In this document: positions 37,334 to 46,042 of the stretch, piece after piece
Position numbering within the stretch: position 1 is the first letter of the stretch
Layout: every line of letters begins with the position of its first letter
NCBI RefSeq assembly: GCF_006717075.1
Contig: NZ_VFQC01000001.1
Coordinates: 3,147,501 to 3,211,500 of the forward strand
Direction: 5' to 3'
DNA from: Haloactinospora alba
GTDB lineage: Bacteria > Actinomycetota > Actinomycetes > Streptosporangiales > Streptosporangiaceae
DNA length: 64,000 bases
Translations under genes and position numbers: made by a program
The notes under the pieces: generated by a model
Seen by the model: the letters and a program-made list of their open reading frames with translations, nothing else
Told to the model about the DNA's origin: nothing
Database searches by the model: none

Positions 37334-37548
37334 GCCTGGCCACCCCCGTCGTCCTGGTGGTGGGTGGTGGCCCTCAGGGCCTGGACATCCTGGGGCAGGA
37401 AGCGGCGGTGCCCGCCCGGGGTGACCAGGACCGGGGCCAGGTGTCCCTGACGCACCCAGGCGTTCACCGTCGAGGTGGTCACGCCGAACACCTCGGCCAC
37501 GTCGCCGGGCCGCAATAGAGTCGTGGACCAGTTCTGGGGGATCGTCAT
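37330..37548 (-). CDS. BldC/MerR-like excisionase-type DNA-binding protein
   Basis: A 72-residue single-domain winged helix: LLRPGDVAEVFGVTTSTVNAWVRQGHLAPVLVTPGGHRRF is the classic MerR/BldC/excisionase reading head. ATG 37548 overlaps the stop of the upstream gene (ATGA). Neighbours do not reveal its target; related proteins act in sporulation control or in mobile-element excision. Confidence 0.87.
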   Translation of the reverse strand: MTIPQNWSTTLLRPGDVAEVFGVTTSTVNAWVRQGHLAPVLVTPGGHRRFLPQDVQALRATTHHQDDGGGQA

Positions 37549-38039
37549 CGGGCCACTCCCACGGTGTTGGCCTGCTCGTGTTGGGACAGCCACTGGCGCA
37601 CCAGCGGGGACAGTTCCTTGCGGACGTCGTCCAACCCGTCGCCGTACGTCGGCGAGGCGGAAGGCTCCGGTGCGGGGACGGCGGCGCCGCAGGCCGGGCA
37701 GTACCGCTCCTCCTCCCGCTGTTGGCGGTGGCGTTCGTACTCGGTCACGTAGGGCCGCACCGGATTGTGCTCCTCGGGATCGAGCGCCTCGGGCTCAACA
37801 AGCGGCGACTGGGGCGCCAGTGCGGGAGTCGCCTCCCGGTGGAACGGGATGGTGTGGCTGCGGGTCCCACCGCGTGGTGGAGGCACCGCGAATCGACGGG
37901 CCGTGCACCGTCGGGCAGGCGGTGGCGGTGCGGCGGATGCGGTCGTGCGCTCAGAACGCCTCTGGGGACGGGCAGGTGCTACAAAAACTACACAGAGTAT
38001 CAAAACGAGGGCTATTAGTGACCAGGCGTCTCGGAGCAT
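37545..38039 (-). CDS. membrane-anchored protein with CxxC zinc-ribbon-like motif
   Basis: A 164-residue protein: one N-terminal helix (SLIALVLILCVVFVAPA), a Pro/Arg-rich linker, and ERYCPACGAAVP near residue 115, half of a zinc ribbon. GAGGTGA precedes ATG 38039. It is the first gene of the operon with the BldC-like protein and is divergent from the XRE regulator at 38222. Function unknown. Confidence 0.7.
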   Translation of the reverse strand: MLRDAWSLIALVLILCVVFVAPARPQRRSERTTASAAPPPPARRCTARRFAVPPPRGGTRSHTIPFHREATPALAPQSPLVEPEALDPEEHNPVRPYVTEYERHRQQREEERYCPACGAAVPAPEPSASPTYGDGLDDVRKELSPLVRQWLSQHEQANTVGVAR

Positions 38040-38221
38040 AAGTCACCTCGGGGTCAGGCCGACCGAGGCGGTCGGCGTCGGGTATCAGTAGTGACAGGAT
38101 GCACCGTAACGTTTACATTTTCAACGGCTACATTGGAACTGCTGCTGTAGTAAATGTGCAAATGCGCAGGTCACGTAACAATCGATACAATCGAAAGGTT
38201 CACATGCCGGAGGATGATCCG

Positions 38222-39049
38222 ATGCCCACCAGCCCCACAGTCAGGAGACGGCAGCTGTCCACCGAGTTGCGACGGTTGCGCCTGGAATCCGGGCACACCT
38301 TGGAAAGTGCTGCCGAGGCGCTCGAAACTTCTCGCGGCAAGATCAGCCACATCGAGACGGGGCGCCGCAAGAAGCCCTCCATGATCGACATCAATGCTCT
38401 GTTGGATCTCTATGGCGTGACCGATCCCCGCCAACGTGAGGCTGTCCTGAACCTGACACGGCAGTCACGTGAAACTGGCTGGTGGACGCGCTACGACGAT
38501 GTGTTCACCGGTGCCTATGTCGGCCTGGAAGCCGAAGCGAGCCGTATCGATACATACGAACCCATGGTTGTTCCCGGCTTGCTCCAAACCCGGGAATACG
38601 CTGCGGAGATGGCCGAAGCCACGCTCAATCATCGTGATGCGCAGCGCTACGTAGAGGCCCGCATGCGCCGCCAAGAGATCCTGGAACGCGAAGACGCGCC
38701 CGACGTGTGGGCGATCATGGAAGAAGCGAGTCTGCGTCGCTTGGAACCATGGCCGGACCTACTGTTCGGACAGCTCGACCGACTGATTCAGGCGGCAACT
38801 GTTCCAGGAGCGGTTACGCTGCAACTCGTCCCCATGCAGGCAGGGCTTCATCCTGGGGTCGCAGGCGCGTTCGCGATCATGCAATTCGCAGACGCTCCCA
38901 CGGTTGTTTACGCCGAGACGCTTACTGATGGGCTGTACGTGGAGCGCTCAGAGGAGATCGACGCCTACCGTCGGGCGTTCGATCATCTGCAGGGATTCGC
39001 TCTGAGCACTCGTGAAACCGTGTCGCTGCTGCGCGACCTGAAACCTTGA
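38222..39049 (+). CDS. XRE family regulator with DUF5753 domain
   Basis: A 275-residue WhiJ-like regulator: HTH near residues 10-65 (LRLESGHTLESAAEALETSRGKISHIETGRR) and DUF5753 domain (YEPMVVPGLLQTREYA ... VTLQLVPMQAGLHPG). GGAGG lies eight bases before ATG 38222; an in-frame ATG at 38204 is less well placed. Three DUF397 genes follow on the same strand. The upstream region is AT-rich with GATACAAT as a candidate -10. Codon use is visibly less GC-rich than the housekeeping genes. Confidence 0.9.
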   Translation: MPTSPTVRRRQLSTELRRLRLESGHTLESAAEALETSRGKISHIETGRRKKPSMIDINALLDLYGVTDPRQREAVLNLTRQSRETGWWTRYDDVFTGAYVGLEAEASRIDTYEPMVVPGLLQTREYAAEMAEATLNHRDAQRYVEARMRRQEILEREDAPDVWAIMEEASLRRLEPWPDLLFGQLDRLIQAATVPGAVTLQLVPMQAGLHPGVAGAFAIMQFADAPTVVYAETLTDGLYVERSEEIDAYRRAFDHLQGFALSTRETVSLLRDLKP

Positions 39050-39064
39050 AGAAAGAGATCCCCG

Positions 39065-39253
39065 ATGCACTCGATACCCAACAACCTGTGGCACGTTTCC
39101 ACCTACTCCACCAGCAACAACTGTGTTGAGGTGGCTTCCCAGCCGGAGATCTCCGCTGTTCGGGATACCAAGAACCGCGAGCACGGGAATCTCCTCTTCT
39201 CCTCGCGTGAGTGGCGGGCGTTCGTCGAGGCCGTCAGGAACGAGGAGGTATAA
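39065..39253 (+). CDS. DUF397 protein 1
   Basis: A 62-residue DUF397 protein: WHVSTYSTSNNCVEVASQPEISAVRDTKNREHGNLLFSSREWRAFVEAV. The family partners DUF5753 XRE regulators in actinobacteria and may modulate them. It starts 15 bases after the regulator's stop, with AAAGAGAT upstream. It is the closest of the three paralogues to the regulator. Confidence 0.88.
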   Translation: MHSIPNNLWHVSTYSTSNNCVEVASQPEISAVRDTKNREHGNLLFSSREWRAFVEAVRNEEV

Positions 39254-39270
39254 AACCTCCCGGCATGCGA

Positions 39271-39301
39271 GGAGCCCCCGACGGCCACTGTCGGGGGCTC
39301 C
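39271..39301 (+). terminator. stem-loop after DUF397 gene 1
   Basis: Perfect 12-base arms GGAGCCCCCGAC and GTCGGGGGCTCC with a seven-base loop, 17 bases after the stop. No T-tract. It separates the regulator/DUF397-1 unit from the next two DUF397 genes. Confidence 0.75.
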
Positions 39302-39443
39302 AGCACTCTGATACCCGAGGCTGAGACTACCTTCCCAGCGGGAAGAAAACAGGCGGGAACACAGCGGTTTCCACCTGTAGCCTGTGGACGACTCGCAGGC
39401 GTTCCTTGAGAGCCCCAAGAAGTCCCACCCGTAAGGAACCGCG

Positions 39444-39638
39444 ATGCCGAAGCCGTCCCGCCTGAACTTCCGCAAGTCCAGCTACAGCGGTCCCAAGACC
39501 GAGAACTGTGTAGAAATGGCTGACACCGGTTCGGGAGCAGCCGTCCGCGACTCCAAGCATCCTGAGGTCGGATATCTTGCCTTCCCAGCTACCGAATGGA
39601 ATGTGTTCCTTGCTGAAGTAAGGCGAGGTGCTCTGTAG
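39444..39638 (+). CDS. DUF397 protein 2
   Basis: A 64-residue DUF397 protein (LNFRKSSYSGPKTENCVEMADTGSGAAVRDSKHPEVGYLAFPATEWNVFLAEV). TAAGGA lies upstream of ATG 39444. The stem-loop at 39271 suggests it has its own promoter. It differs enough from its neighbours that the three are not recent duplicates. Confidence 0.88.
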   Translation: MPKPSRLNFRKSSYSGPKTENCVEMADTGSGAAVRDSKHPEVGYLAFPATEWNVFLAEVRRGAL

Positions 39639-39752
39639 TCCAGAGACAGTTGAGGCGCGGCCCAGCTGCAGACGCTTTCGCCGAGCTCTCCGGCATGGCA
39701 CTGCCCCCGAGGCAGTCGATCCAACGGATCAAGGAAGCAAGGGACTACCACT

Positions 39753-39938
39753 ATGCTTAACAAGACCTTCCAGAAGAGTTCTTACTCAACCGGTGGGGCT
39801 TCCAACTGTGTCGAGTGCCGTGGTGACGAGCACACGGTCCAGATGCGCGACACCCAGAACCGCCAGGATGGGCACCTGTCGTTCTCCGCCTCCGAGTGGA
39901 GGGCGTTCCTCGACGAGGTCCGCGCCGAGAACCTGTAA
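39753..39938 (+). CDS. DUF397 protein 3
   Basis: A 61-residue DUF397 protein (FQKSSYSTGGASNCVECRGDEHTVQMRDTQNRQDGHLSFSASEWRAFLDEV). CAAGGAAGCAAGG precedes ATG 39753. Third of the tandem set downstream of the XRE regulator. Confidence 0.88.
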   Translation: MLNKTFQKSSYSTGGASNCVECRGDEHTVQMRDTQNRQDGHLSFSASEWRAFLDEVRAENL

Positions 39939-40024
39939 CCCCTGGCTCCGCACGCCCGGGCACGGAACCGGCCCGGGACTCCACCCTGCCCCGGGTGGAG
40001 CCGCAGAACGGCCGAGCAAAAATT

Positions 40025-40067
40025 CGTTCCGGCCGGTCCCTATCCGCGCCCAGGACCAGCCGGAACG
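40025..40067. terminator. inverted repeat, possible terminator
   Basis: CGTTCCGGC and GGTCC pair with GGACC and GCCGGAACG across a 13-base loop, with one unpaired base on each side. On the minus strand it is followed by AATTTTTG, so it could terminate leftward transcription; no leftward gene is visible to its right. Confidence 0.5.
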
Positions 40068-40435
40068 ATCTCGTGCGAGCATGGGCGCCGGTACGGCACC
40101 GCGGCTGGCGCCGCGTGGCGAGCGACATCCCGAGGCCGAGGATGGACAACGCCAGCCGCGATCCCGCCGGCACCCGCCGGTTCACTCCCGGACCCCGCGT
40201 TTTCCGGGCGCGAACCGGCGCGCTCCCTTCAGTGCGCCGCCGCGAGTACCGGAAACGGATCCGCGCTCCCGTCTCTGGCACCCGCACGCACGGGTGGCGA
40301 ACCGTGCACGCGGCGCTCCCGCGTCTCCCTCCGCCACCCCGCGTCACGGTGTGGCGCTGCGCACCGCAGTCCATATTCGGTTGGACCGTCCGGAAAAGGA
40401 GGTACGCCGTCGGCGCTGTCCACCACACCCTTTCC

Positions 40436-40454
40436 TTAGGCATGCCTAACCTAA
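40436..40454. promoter_or_regulatory. IdeR/DtxR-like iron box
   Basis: TTAGGCATGCCTAACCTAA matches the iron-repressor consensus TTAGGTTAGGCTAACCTAA at 15 of 19 positions and contains a perfect 14-base palindrome. No recognisable iron gene lies on either side. Confidence 0.5.
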
Positions 40455-40465
40455 ACATGTCGTGA

Positions 40466-40819
40466 TCGCGGGGTCAACCCCCGCGACAGTCGGAGTGTGG
40501 TGTTCGGTGGGGTCGGGAACGCGAACGCCCCGGTCCAGTCGTTCGGCGATGGCGGGCCAGAACCTGGACGGGCAGCACCCCTGGACCGCCCCGTCACAGC
40601 CGCGACAGGATGGTCGGGCAGGAAACGGGAGTCGGCCTCCCGCAACGGCACCGCTGCCGCTGCCACCGGCTGCTCCTCCGCCAGAGAACCCACGTACGCA
40701 CTGGCTGCCGCGGTATCGGCATTCATACCAATGGTCCCTACGGCTGGTACGACGCCGACCGCGCCACGCGGATTACCGAGAACGCGTGCAACAACCACGC
40801 CAACTGGAGTTCCCAGTAA
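40466..40819 (+). pseudogene. possible degenerate gene before the lipoprotein gene
   Basis: A frame open from 40466 ends at TAA 40817-40819, 11 bases before the lipoprotein GTG. Its last 35 residues look protein-like (IHTNGPYGWYDADRATRI, then TENACNNHANWSSQ) with a cysteine. The earlier part is Arg-rich and unconvincing, whereas other frames over it give a Pro-rich or hydrophobic stretch. I read it as a small secreted protein gene broken by frameshift, at low confidence. Confidence 0.3.
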
Positions 40820-40829
40820 GGAGGCTGCG

Positions 40830-41261
40830 GTGAGGCGCTGGCCGCTGCTACTCGCGTTGGCCTGTCTGGTGGGAACCATCGGCGGGTGCGCCGACCAGCG
40901 GTCCACACCTCCGGGCGGCGACGAACCGGCCTCCCGGGACGGGAGCTCACCGCCCCCCTCGTCCTCCTCGGGAGGGGAACAACGCGACGGTGTCGTGGGT
41001 CATGTCACCGCGGGCGACGGCACACCGCTCGAGGGCTGCAGCGTCACCGCTGACCCAACCTCCTTCCCGGCACCAGCGGTACCGGAGAAAGCGGTCATCA
41101 CCGACGCCGACGGTCGCTACTACTGGTCCCTGCCTCCCGCGACGTACACGATCACCGCCTACTGCCCCCGTGACGAGGGCACCGGTCAACGCACCGGCGA
41201 GGTCACCGACCTCGCCGTCACGGAAGGCGAGGAGCACACCGCCGACATCACCGTCCGGTGA
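40830..41261 (+). CDS. lipoprotein with carboxypeptidase-regulatory-like (Ig-type) domain
   Basis: A 143-residue lipoprotein. The signal peptide (RRWPLLLALACLVGTIGGC) ends with the lipobox Cys near residue 20, then a Ser/Pro linker and a beta-sandwich of the carboxypeptidase regulatory-like type (VVGHVTAGDGTPLEGCSVTA ... GRYYWSLPPATYTITAYCP). Two extra cysteines may form a disulfide. TAAGGAGG precedes GTG 40830. It should face the cell exterior; its partner is unknown. Confidence 0.82.
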   Translation: MRRWPLLLALACLVGTIGGCADQRSTPPGGDEPASRDGSSPPPSSSSGGEQRDGVVGHVTAGDGTPLEGCSVTADPTSFPAPAVPEKAVITDADGRYYWSLPPATYTITAYCPRDEGTGQRTGEVTDLAVTEGEEHTADITVR

Positions 41262-41352
41262 GACGCCCTCTCCCCTGCTCCCCTGTTGTCGCACCGGCGT
41301 GCCGAAAGCGGGCTCCCGTTTCCGGCCCCCCGCCAGAGGAGCCGCACGCCGC

Positions 41353-41931
41353 TCATCCCAGCAGCAGCGCCGCCAGTAGCAGAACCACCGGGATGCCGAG
41401 CGCCGCCAGCGCGTCCGGCGACCAGGACGTCACCGGCTCCTCGGTGTCAGAACCGCCCCCGGCGCCGGGGCGCGCCCGGCAGCGTTCCGCCTCGTCCCGG
41501 AGCTGTTTCGCCGCCAGCTCCGCCGGACGCATCCTGCTCGGGTCCTCGTCCGGCGCGTCCGCGTAGCCGTTGGCCCGCCGGAGGTTCTGCCGCACCCGCG
41601 CCCGCTTCGTCTCCCGCAGCGGCCACGAGCGGAAGACCCGCTCGCCCGCGTGCACCCGCAGCACGTCCGTGACGTCGGCCCACGTGAAAGCCGGCCAGGG
41701 GACGAACGTCTCCCGCAGCGGGTTCACCAGCCGCACGCCGCTCAGCGCCGGGACCACCCGCGGGCGCAGCCAGAGCACGTAGGCGCCGCCCACGGTCAGC
41801 AGCACCACGGCGCCGGCCACCAGCGACTGGCGGCCGGCGCCGTTCAGCGCGAGGTCCACCAGCAGCAGGGCGGCCAGCACCACCCATGCCCAGCCGAGGA
41901 AACGCGATAGCGGAGCTGTTATCGGCCTCAT
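41353..41931 (-). CDS. bacterial PH-domain membrane protein
   Basis: A 192-residue protein: two N-terminal helices (WAWVVLAALLLVDLAL; LVAGAVVLLTVGGAYVLWL), a PH-like domain (VPALSGVRLVNPLRETFVPWPAFTWADVTDVLRVHAGERVF), and a C-terminal helix (LAALGIPVVLLLAALLLG). Actinobacterial proteins of this layout are conserved but uncharacterised. Confidence 0.8.
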   Translation of the reverse strand: MRPITAPLSRFLGWAWVVLAALLLVDLALNGAGRQSLVAGAVVLLTVGGAYVLWLRPRVVPALSGVRLVNPLRETFVPWPAFTWADVTDVLRVHAGERVFRSWPLRETKRARVRQNLRRANGYADAPDEDPSRMRPAELAAKQLRDEAERCRARPGAGGGSDTEEPVTSWSPDALAALGIPVVLLLAALLLG

Positions 41932-42028
41932 CGTGTGCCGGATGCCCGCCCCGGCCTGCCGGAACGCGGCACCCTCCTCCTTCCCGCTGGTGTCTCGGCG
42001 GGCGCTGGCGGCGCCCCGAGCGGCAAAA

Positions 42029-43126
42029 CTACTCCGTCGCCCACTTGAGCTGGGCGAAGCCCGGCTTGATGTGCCCGTTGATCAACGCGAGCCGTTCGTC
42101 GAACGGCAGGAACGACGACTTCATCGCGTTCACCGTGAACCATTGCAGATCGTCCCAACCGTAGCCGAAGGCCTCGCACAGCTTCGCGAACTCCTCGGAC
42201 ATGGTCGTTCCGCTCTGCAGCCGGTTGTCGGTGTTGACCGTGATCCGGAAACGCTGCCGGCGCAGCATCCCGATCGGGTGCTTCTCGATCGAGTCCGCGG
42301 CCCCCGTCTGCACGTTGGAACTCGGGCACAGCTCCAGCGGGATGCGCTTGTCCCGCACGTAGTTCGCCAGCCTCCCCATCCTGAGGCCGCCCGACGGCGA
42401 GGACTCGATGTCGTCCACGATCCGCACGCCGTGCCCCAGGCGGTCGGTGCCGCACCACTGCAGCGCCTCCCAGATCGACGGGAGGCCGAACGCCTCCCCC
42501 GCGTGGATCGTGAAGTGGAAGTTCTCCCGCCTGAGGTACTCGAAGGCGTCCAGGTGGCGCGTGGGCGGGTATCCGGCCTCGGCTCCGGCGATGTCGAAGC
42601 CGACCACTCCCGCGTCCCGGTACCGCACGGCGAGCTCGGCGATCTCCTGGGAGCGGGCCGCGTGCCGCATCGCCGTCAGCAGGGTGCCGATGCGGATCTG
42701 GTTGCCCGCGCGGGCGGCCCGCTCACGTCCCTGCTCGAAACCCTCCAGCACCGCCTCGACCACCTGGTCCAGGGTGAGTCCCCCCTCCAGGTGCTGCTCC
42801 GGCGCGTAACGCACCTCGGCGTAGACGACCCCGTCAGCGGCCAGGTCCTCGGCGCACTCCGCCGCCACCCGTACGAGCGCCTCCCGGCTCTGCATCACCC
42901 CGACGGTGTGCGTGAACGTCTCCAGGTACCGTTCCAGACTCCCGGAATCGGCGGACTCCCGGAACCAGGTCTCCAGCTGTGCCACGTCCGTCGTGGGCAG
43001 ACCGGTGTAACCTTGGGCTTCGGCCAGCTCCACCACGGTCCGCGGGCGCAGCCCTCCGTCGAGGTGGTCGTGCAGCAGCGCCTTGGGCGCCTGCCGGATC
43101 TGTTCCAGGGTCAGGTTTTGGCTCAT
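42029..43126 (-). CDS. add: adenosine deaminase
   Basis: A 365-residue zinc enzyme deaminating adenosine or deoxyadenosine to inosine. Zinc His pair in [14 protein letters not shown] (residues about 18-31), GAEAGYP, the third zinc His in [10 protein letters not shown] (catalytic Glu follows), RLGHGVRI, and the zinc Asp in [13 protein letters not shown] 43126 gives the family N-terminus; the longer frame adds seven residues only. With the PNP at 33865 it supports purine salvage. Confidence 0.94.
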   Translation of the reverse strand: MSQNLTLEQIRQAPKALLHDHLDGGLRPRTVVELAEAQGYTGLPTTDVAQLETWFRESADSGSLERYLETFTHTVGVMQSREALVRVAAECAEDLAADGVVYAEVRYAPEQHLEGGLTLDQVVEAVLEGFEQGRERAARAGNQIRIGTLLTAMRHAARSQEIAELAVRYRDAGVVGFDIAGAEAGYPPTRHLDAFEYLRRENFHFTIHAGEAFGLPSIWEALQWCGTDRLGHGVRIVDDIESSPSGGLRMGRLANYVRDKRIPLELCPSSNVQTGAADSIEKHPIGMLRRQRFRITVNTDNRLQSGTTMSEEFAKLCEAFGYGWDDLQWFTVNAMKSSFLPFDERLALINGHIKPGFAQLKWATE

Positions 43127-43180
43127 GCCCACCAGGATGCCACCCACCGAGGCCGCGGCGCGTGCCCCGGTTGCCCCCGG

Positions 43181-44422
43181 TCACGCCAGCGCGGCGTCCC
43201 CGACGGCCGCGCCGCCGCGCGCGCGTGCGTACTCCCACAGCGCCGTGAGCGCTGTCGCCGCCATGAGCCGCACACCGGTGTCGATGGACTGCTCGTCCAC
43301 GTCGAAGGTGCCGCGGTGCAGGTCCAGCATCGGGGAGCTGGAGGTGGGAGAGTGCGTCCCCAACCGGGCCATCGCCCCCGGCACGTGTTCCAGGTACCAG
43401 GCGAAGTCCTCCCCGCCGAGACTCTGCGGGGTGGTCGCCTCCGCCTCCGCGCCCAGCACCTGCGAGCAGGCCGCGCGCAGCATCCCCACACTGCTGGACT
43501 CGTTCACGGTCGGGGGGACGCCGCGCCGGTAGTCCACGTCGGCCTGGGCCCCGTAGCCGGACACCACTCCCTGGACCAGCTCCTCGACCAGTTCCGGAGC
43601 CTCGTGCCAGGCGTCGTCGTCCAGGCAGCGCACCGTGCCCTCGGCCACGCCGTCGTCCGGGATCGCGTTGGGTGTGGACCCGGAACTGATCCGACCCCAC
43701 ACCAGGCTCAGCCCGGCACGGGGGTCGACGCGGCGGGACAGCGCGGCGGGCAGCTCGGTGACCACCTTGCCCAGCGCGTAGACGATGTCGGAGGTCAGGT
43801 GCGGCCGCGCCGTGTGCCCGCCGGCACCGGACAGCCGCACCATGACCCGGTCACAGGCGGCGGTGAGGGCGCCGACCCGCAACCCCACCTGTCCCGCCAG
43901 CAGCCGGGGGTCGCAGTGCAGCGCGAAGATGCGGTCCACACCCTCGAGCCCGCCGGCATCGATCACCTCCTGGGAACCCCCGGGCAGCTCCTCGGCCGGC
44001 TGGAAGAGCAGCCGCACCCTGCCCGGGAGCGCTCCGGCCCGGTCCTGCTGCGCCAGGAACAGGCCGGCGGCCAGCAGCACCGTGGTGTGCACGTCGTGCC
44101 CGCAGGCGTGTGCGGCACCCGGCACCGTGGAGCGGTACGGGACCTCCTTCTCGTCGGTCAGCGGCAACGCGTCGATGTCGCCACGCAACGCCACGCTGGG
44201 ACCCTCGCCCGACCCGATGTCGCAGATGAGTCCCGTGCCCTGGGGAAGCGTTCTCGGCTCCAGGCCGGCGTCCCGCAACCACTGCGCCACCCGCTGGGTG
44301 GTCCGGTGCTCCGCGAACGCCAACTCCGGGTGCATGTGCAGGTCACGCCGGAAATCGACGAGTTCCCGCCTGTGCCGCGCCAGAAAAGCTGTCAACTGTT
44401 CCCGCAGGTCACGCCCCTGCAT
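43181..44422 (-). CDS. M20 family amidohydrolase
   Basis: A 413-residue metallo-amidohydrolase of the hippurate hydrolase/IAA-amino acid hydrolase group. LRRDLHMHPEL-type N-terminus, metal ligands in ACGHDVHTTVLL, the EELPGG Glu pair, and HCDPRL, plus GGEDFAWYLEHVPG near the C-terminus. It probably cleaves an N-acyl amino acid. It lies 15 bases after the YbdK-type gene and 54 before add, all on one strand. Confidence 0.9.
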   Translation of the reverse strand: MQGRDLREQLTAFLARHRRELVDFRRDLHMHPELAFAEHRTTQRVAQWLRDAGLEPRTLPQGTGLICDIGSGEGPSVALRGDIDALPLTDEKEVPYRSTVPGAAHACGHDVHTTVLLAAGLFLAQQDRAGALPGRVRLLFQPAEELPGGSQEVIDAGGLEGVDRIFALHCDPRLLAGQVGLRVGALTAACDRVMVRLSGAGGHTARPHLTSDIVYALGKVVTELPAALSRRVDPRAGLSLVWGRISSGSTPNAIPDDGVAEGTVRCLDDDAWHEAPELVEELVQGVVSGYGAQADVDYRRGVPPTVNESSSVGMLRAACSQVLGAEAEATTPQSLGGEDFAWYLEHVPGAMARLGTHSPTSSSPMLDLHRGTFDVDEQSIDTGVRLMAATALTALWEYARARGGAAVGDAALA

Positions 44423-44437
44423 GCGAGGGTCCCCTCT

Positions 44438-45628
44438 TCATCGACGAATGTTGGTGACCGGCGTCGCCGCCGGTGCTGTCGTGGCCCGCAGTGGGGCCGA
44501 TATCCCGGTGTCGAACTCGGTGGCGAGCGAGGCGACGACATCGTTGAGTGTCCCGCCCTGGTTCAGGACCGCCCGTTGCCGCTCGTAGGAGGCGCCGTTG
44601 TCCAGCACCTCGAACACGGTCTCCAGCTCCTCGGCGCAACCGAGCCGCGTGGCGACCGGTTCCAGCTCGCGGACGAGTTCGTACAGGTCATCGCGGAGCG
44701 GTGCGGTACTGCCGCGTTCGTTCGTGATGACCCGAGCATCCAGCCCGTACCGGGTGGCCCGCCACTTGTTGTCCTGCACGACCCACGCCGAGGGACTGGG
44801 CAGGCTGTAACCACGGTCGAGCTGCTGGTCGAACAGACGCACCAGACTCTGCGACAGAGCCGCGGCCATTCCGACCTCGCGTAGGGTCGGAATTCCGTCG
44901 AACATCCGGATCTCGATGGTTCCGAAATCCGGATGAGGCCGGACATCCCACCAGACTTCCTTGATGCTGGCGATCGTTCCCGCCCTCAGCAGGGTATCCA
45001 TGTATTCCTCGAACGCGTTCCAGTTCGCCAGGTTCGGGGGCGGTCCGGCGGTCGGGAGCGCGCCGAACACGATCGACCGGCTGGACGCCAGGCCGGTGTC
45101 GTGCCCGTTCCAGAAAGGACTGGAAGCGGTCAGCGCGAGGAAATGCGGGAGGTAGTTCGCCAACGCGTTCACGATCGGGATCGTCTTCTCCGCGGAACGC
45201 ACCCCGACATGCACGTGCACCCCGAAGGTGAGAATGCGACGCGCCAGCCACTGCATCTGATCGACGAGTTCACCGTAGCGCTGGATGGGGGAGAGCGTCT
45301 GGTCGCGCCAGTCGCCCAACGGGTGGGTGCCGGCGCACACGAGGCCCGCCTGGCGCGGTTCCAGGACACTGTTGAGGCGATGGACAGTGCCCGCCAGGTC
45401 GGCTTTGACCTCCTCGACGGTTTCGCAGATCCCGGTGACGAGCTCCACCTGGCACTGCATGAGTTCGTGCCGCAGCGGGGGGTGGGTGGGAGCTACCGAC
45501 AATTCCGGCAGTTCCCCCAGGATTTGTTGGGCTTCCTGACGGAGATGGCGAGTGTGCGCGTCGACAAGCTGCAGCTCCCATTCCACCCCGAGCGTGGTGC
45601 GGTCAGAAGCGTTGAATTCAATGGCCAC
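44438..45628 (-). CDS. YbdK-type carboxylate-amine ligase
   Basis: A 396-residue member of the glutamate-cysteine ligase 2 family (YbdK). TLGVEWELQLVD near residue 12, VHVHVGVRSAEK, WNAFEEYMDTLLRAG, and WWDVRPHPDFGTIEIRMFDG are hallmarks. These enzymes join glutamate or a related acid to an amine weakly like glutathione synthesis; the true product here is unknown. GTG 45628 follows CGGAGG by six bases. Adjacent to the M20 amidohydrolase, which may act on a related amide. Confidence 0.9.
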   Translation of the reverse strand: MAIEFNASDRTTLGVEWELQLVDAHTRHLRQEAQQILGELPELSVAPTHPPLRHELMQCQVELVTGICETVEEVKADLAGTVHRLNSVLEPRQAGLVCAGTHPLGDWRDQTLSPIQRYGELVDQMQWLARRILTFGVHVHVGVRSAEKTIPIVNALANYLPHFLALTASSPFWNGHDTGLASSRSIVFGALPTAGPPPNLANWNAFEEYMDTLLRAGTIASIKEVWWDVRPHPDFGTIEIRMFDGIPTLREVGMAAALSQSLVRLFDQQLDRGYSLPSPSAWVVQDNKWRATRYGLDARVITNERGSTAPLRDDLYELVRELEPVATRLGCAEELETVFEVLDNGASYERQRAVLNQGGTLNDVVASLATEFDTGISAPLRATTAPAATPVTNIRR

Positions 45629-46042
45629 GGTCAACCTCCGCGCTGTGTTCCGGCCGGTCCGCTCACCGGCACCAGACGCACACACCCCGGGACAACCCGG
45701 GTTTCGGTGCGCCCCATGGCCGGCTCCATTCCCCTAAGAGACACGCGCGGATGTGACCCGGCTCGTCGACGGGTAAACCCGCAATTTGCCGCAAAATTCC
45801 CCACGAAGGCGAAAGTCCCGGTGACACCGCCGGTTCTCCGTGACTCCGTCCCAGAATGCGAGCACCACCGCGCGGGTCCGGCGCCGCCCTCCCACCGGGA
45901 CCTCGGAACCACGGGGCCGCCCACGGATTCCCCGGAACCCGGCGGACACGACCAGCCCGTCCGCGACCACCGCCCAGGTTACACAACCAAAGCACGACGC
46001 ACCGAAGAGTAATCGACATGTAATGCGCAGGGGTGCCGGTGC
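45629..46042. other. intergenic region between the YbdK and YihY genes
   Basis: About 410 bases without a convincing gene. An AT-richer patch near 45996-46024 (ATTACATGTCGATTACTC on the minus strand) may hold the promoter of the YbdK gene. I see nothing else. Confidence 0.4.

Larger units (their letters stand above)
39939..40465. other. gene-poor stretch after the DUF397 genes
   Basis: No frame here has coding character on either strand. It holds the inverted repeat at 40025-40067 and the IdeR/DtxR-like box at 40436-40454. It may be the remains of a deleted gene. Confidence 0.5.

Noticed and set aside
36869-38040. Search for cas genes beside the array
   Set aside because: The three genes here are a membrane protein, a BldC-like protein and a small acidic protein; none is Cas-like.
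44933-46012. 359-residue plus-strand frame across the YbdK gene
   Set aside because: Antisense shadow; composition Arg/Gly/Val-rich without motifs.
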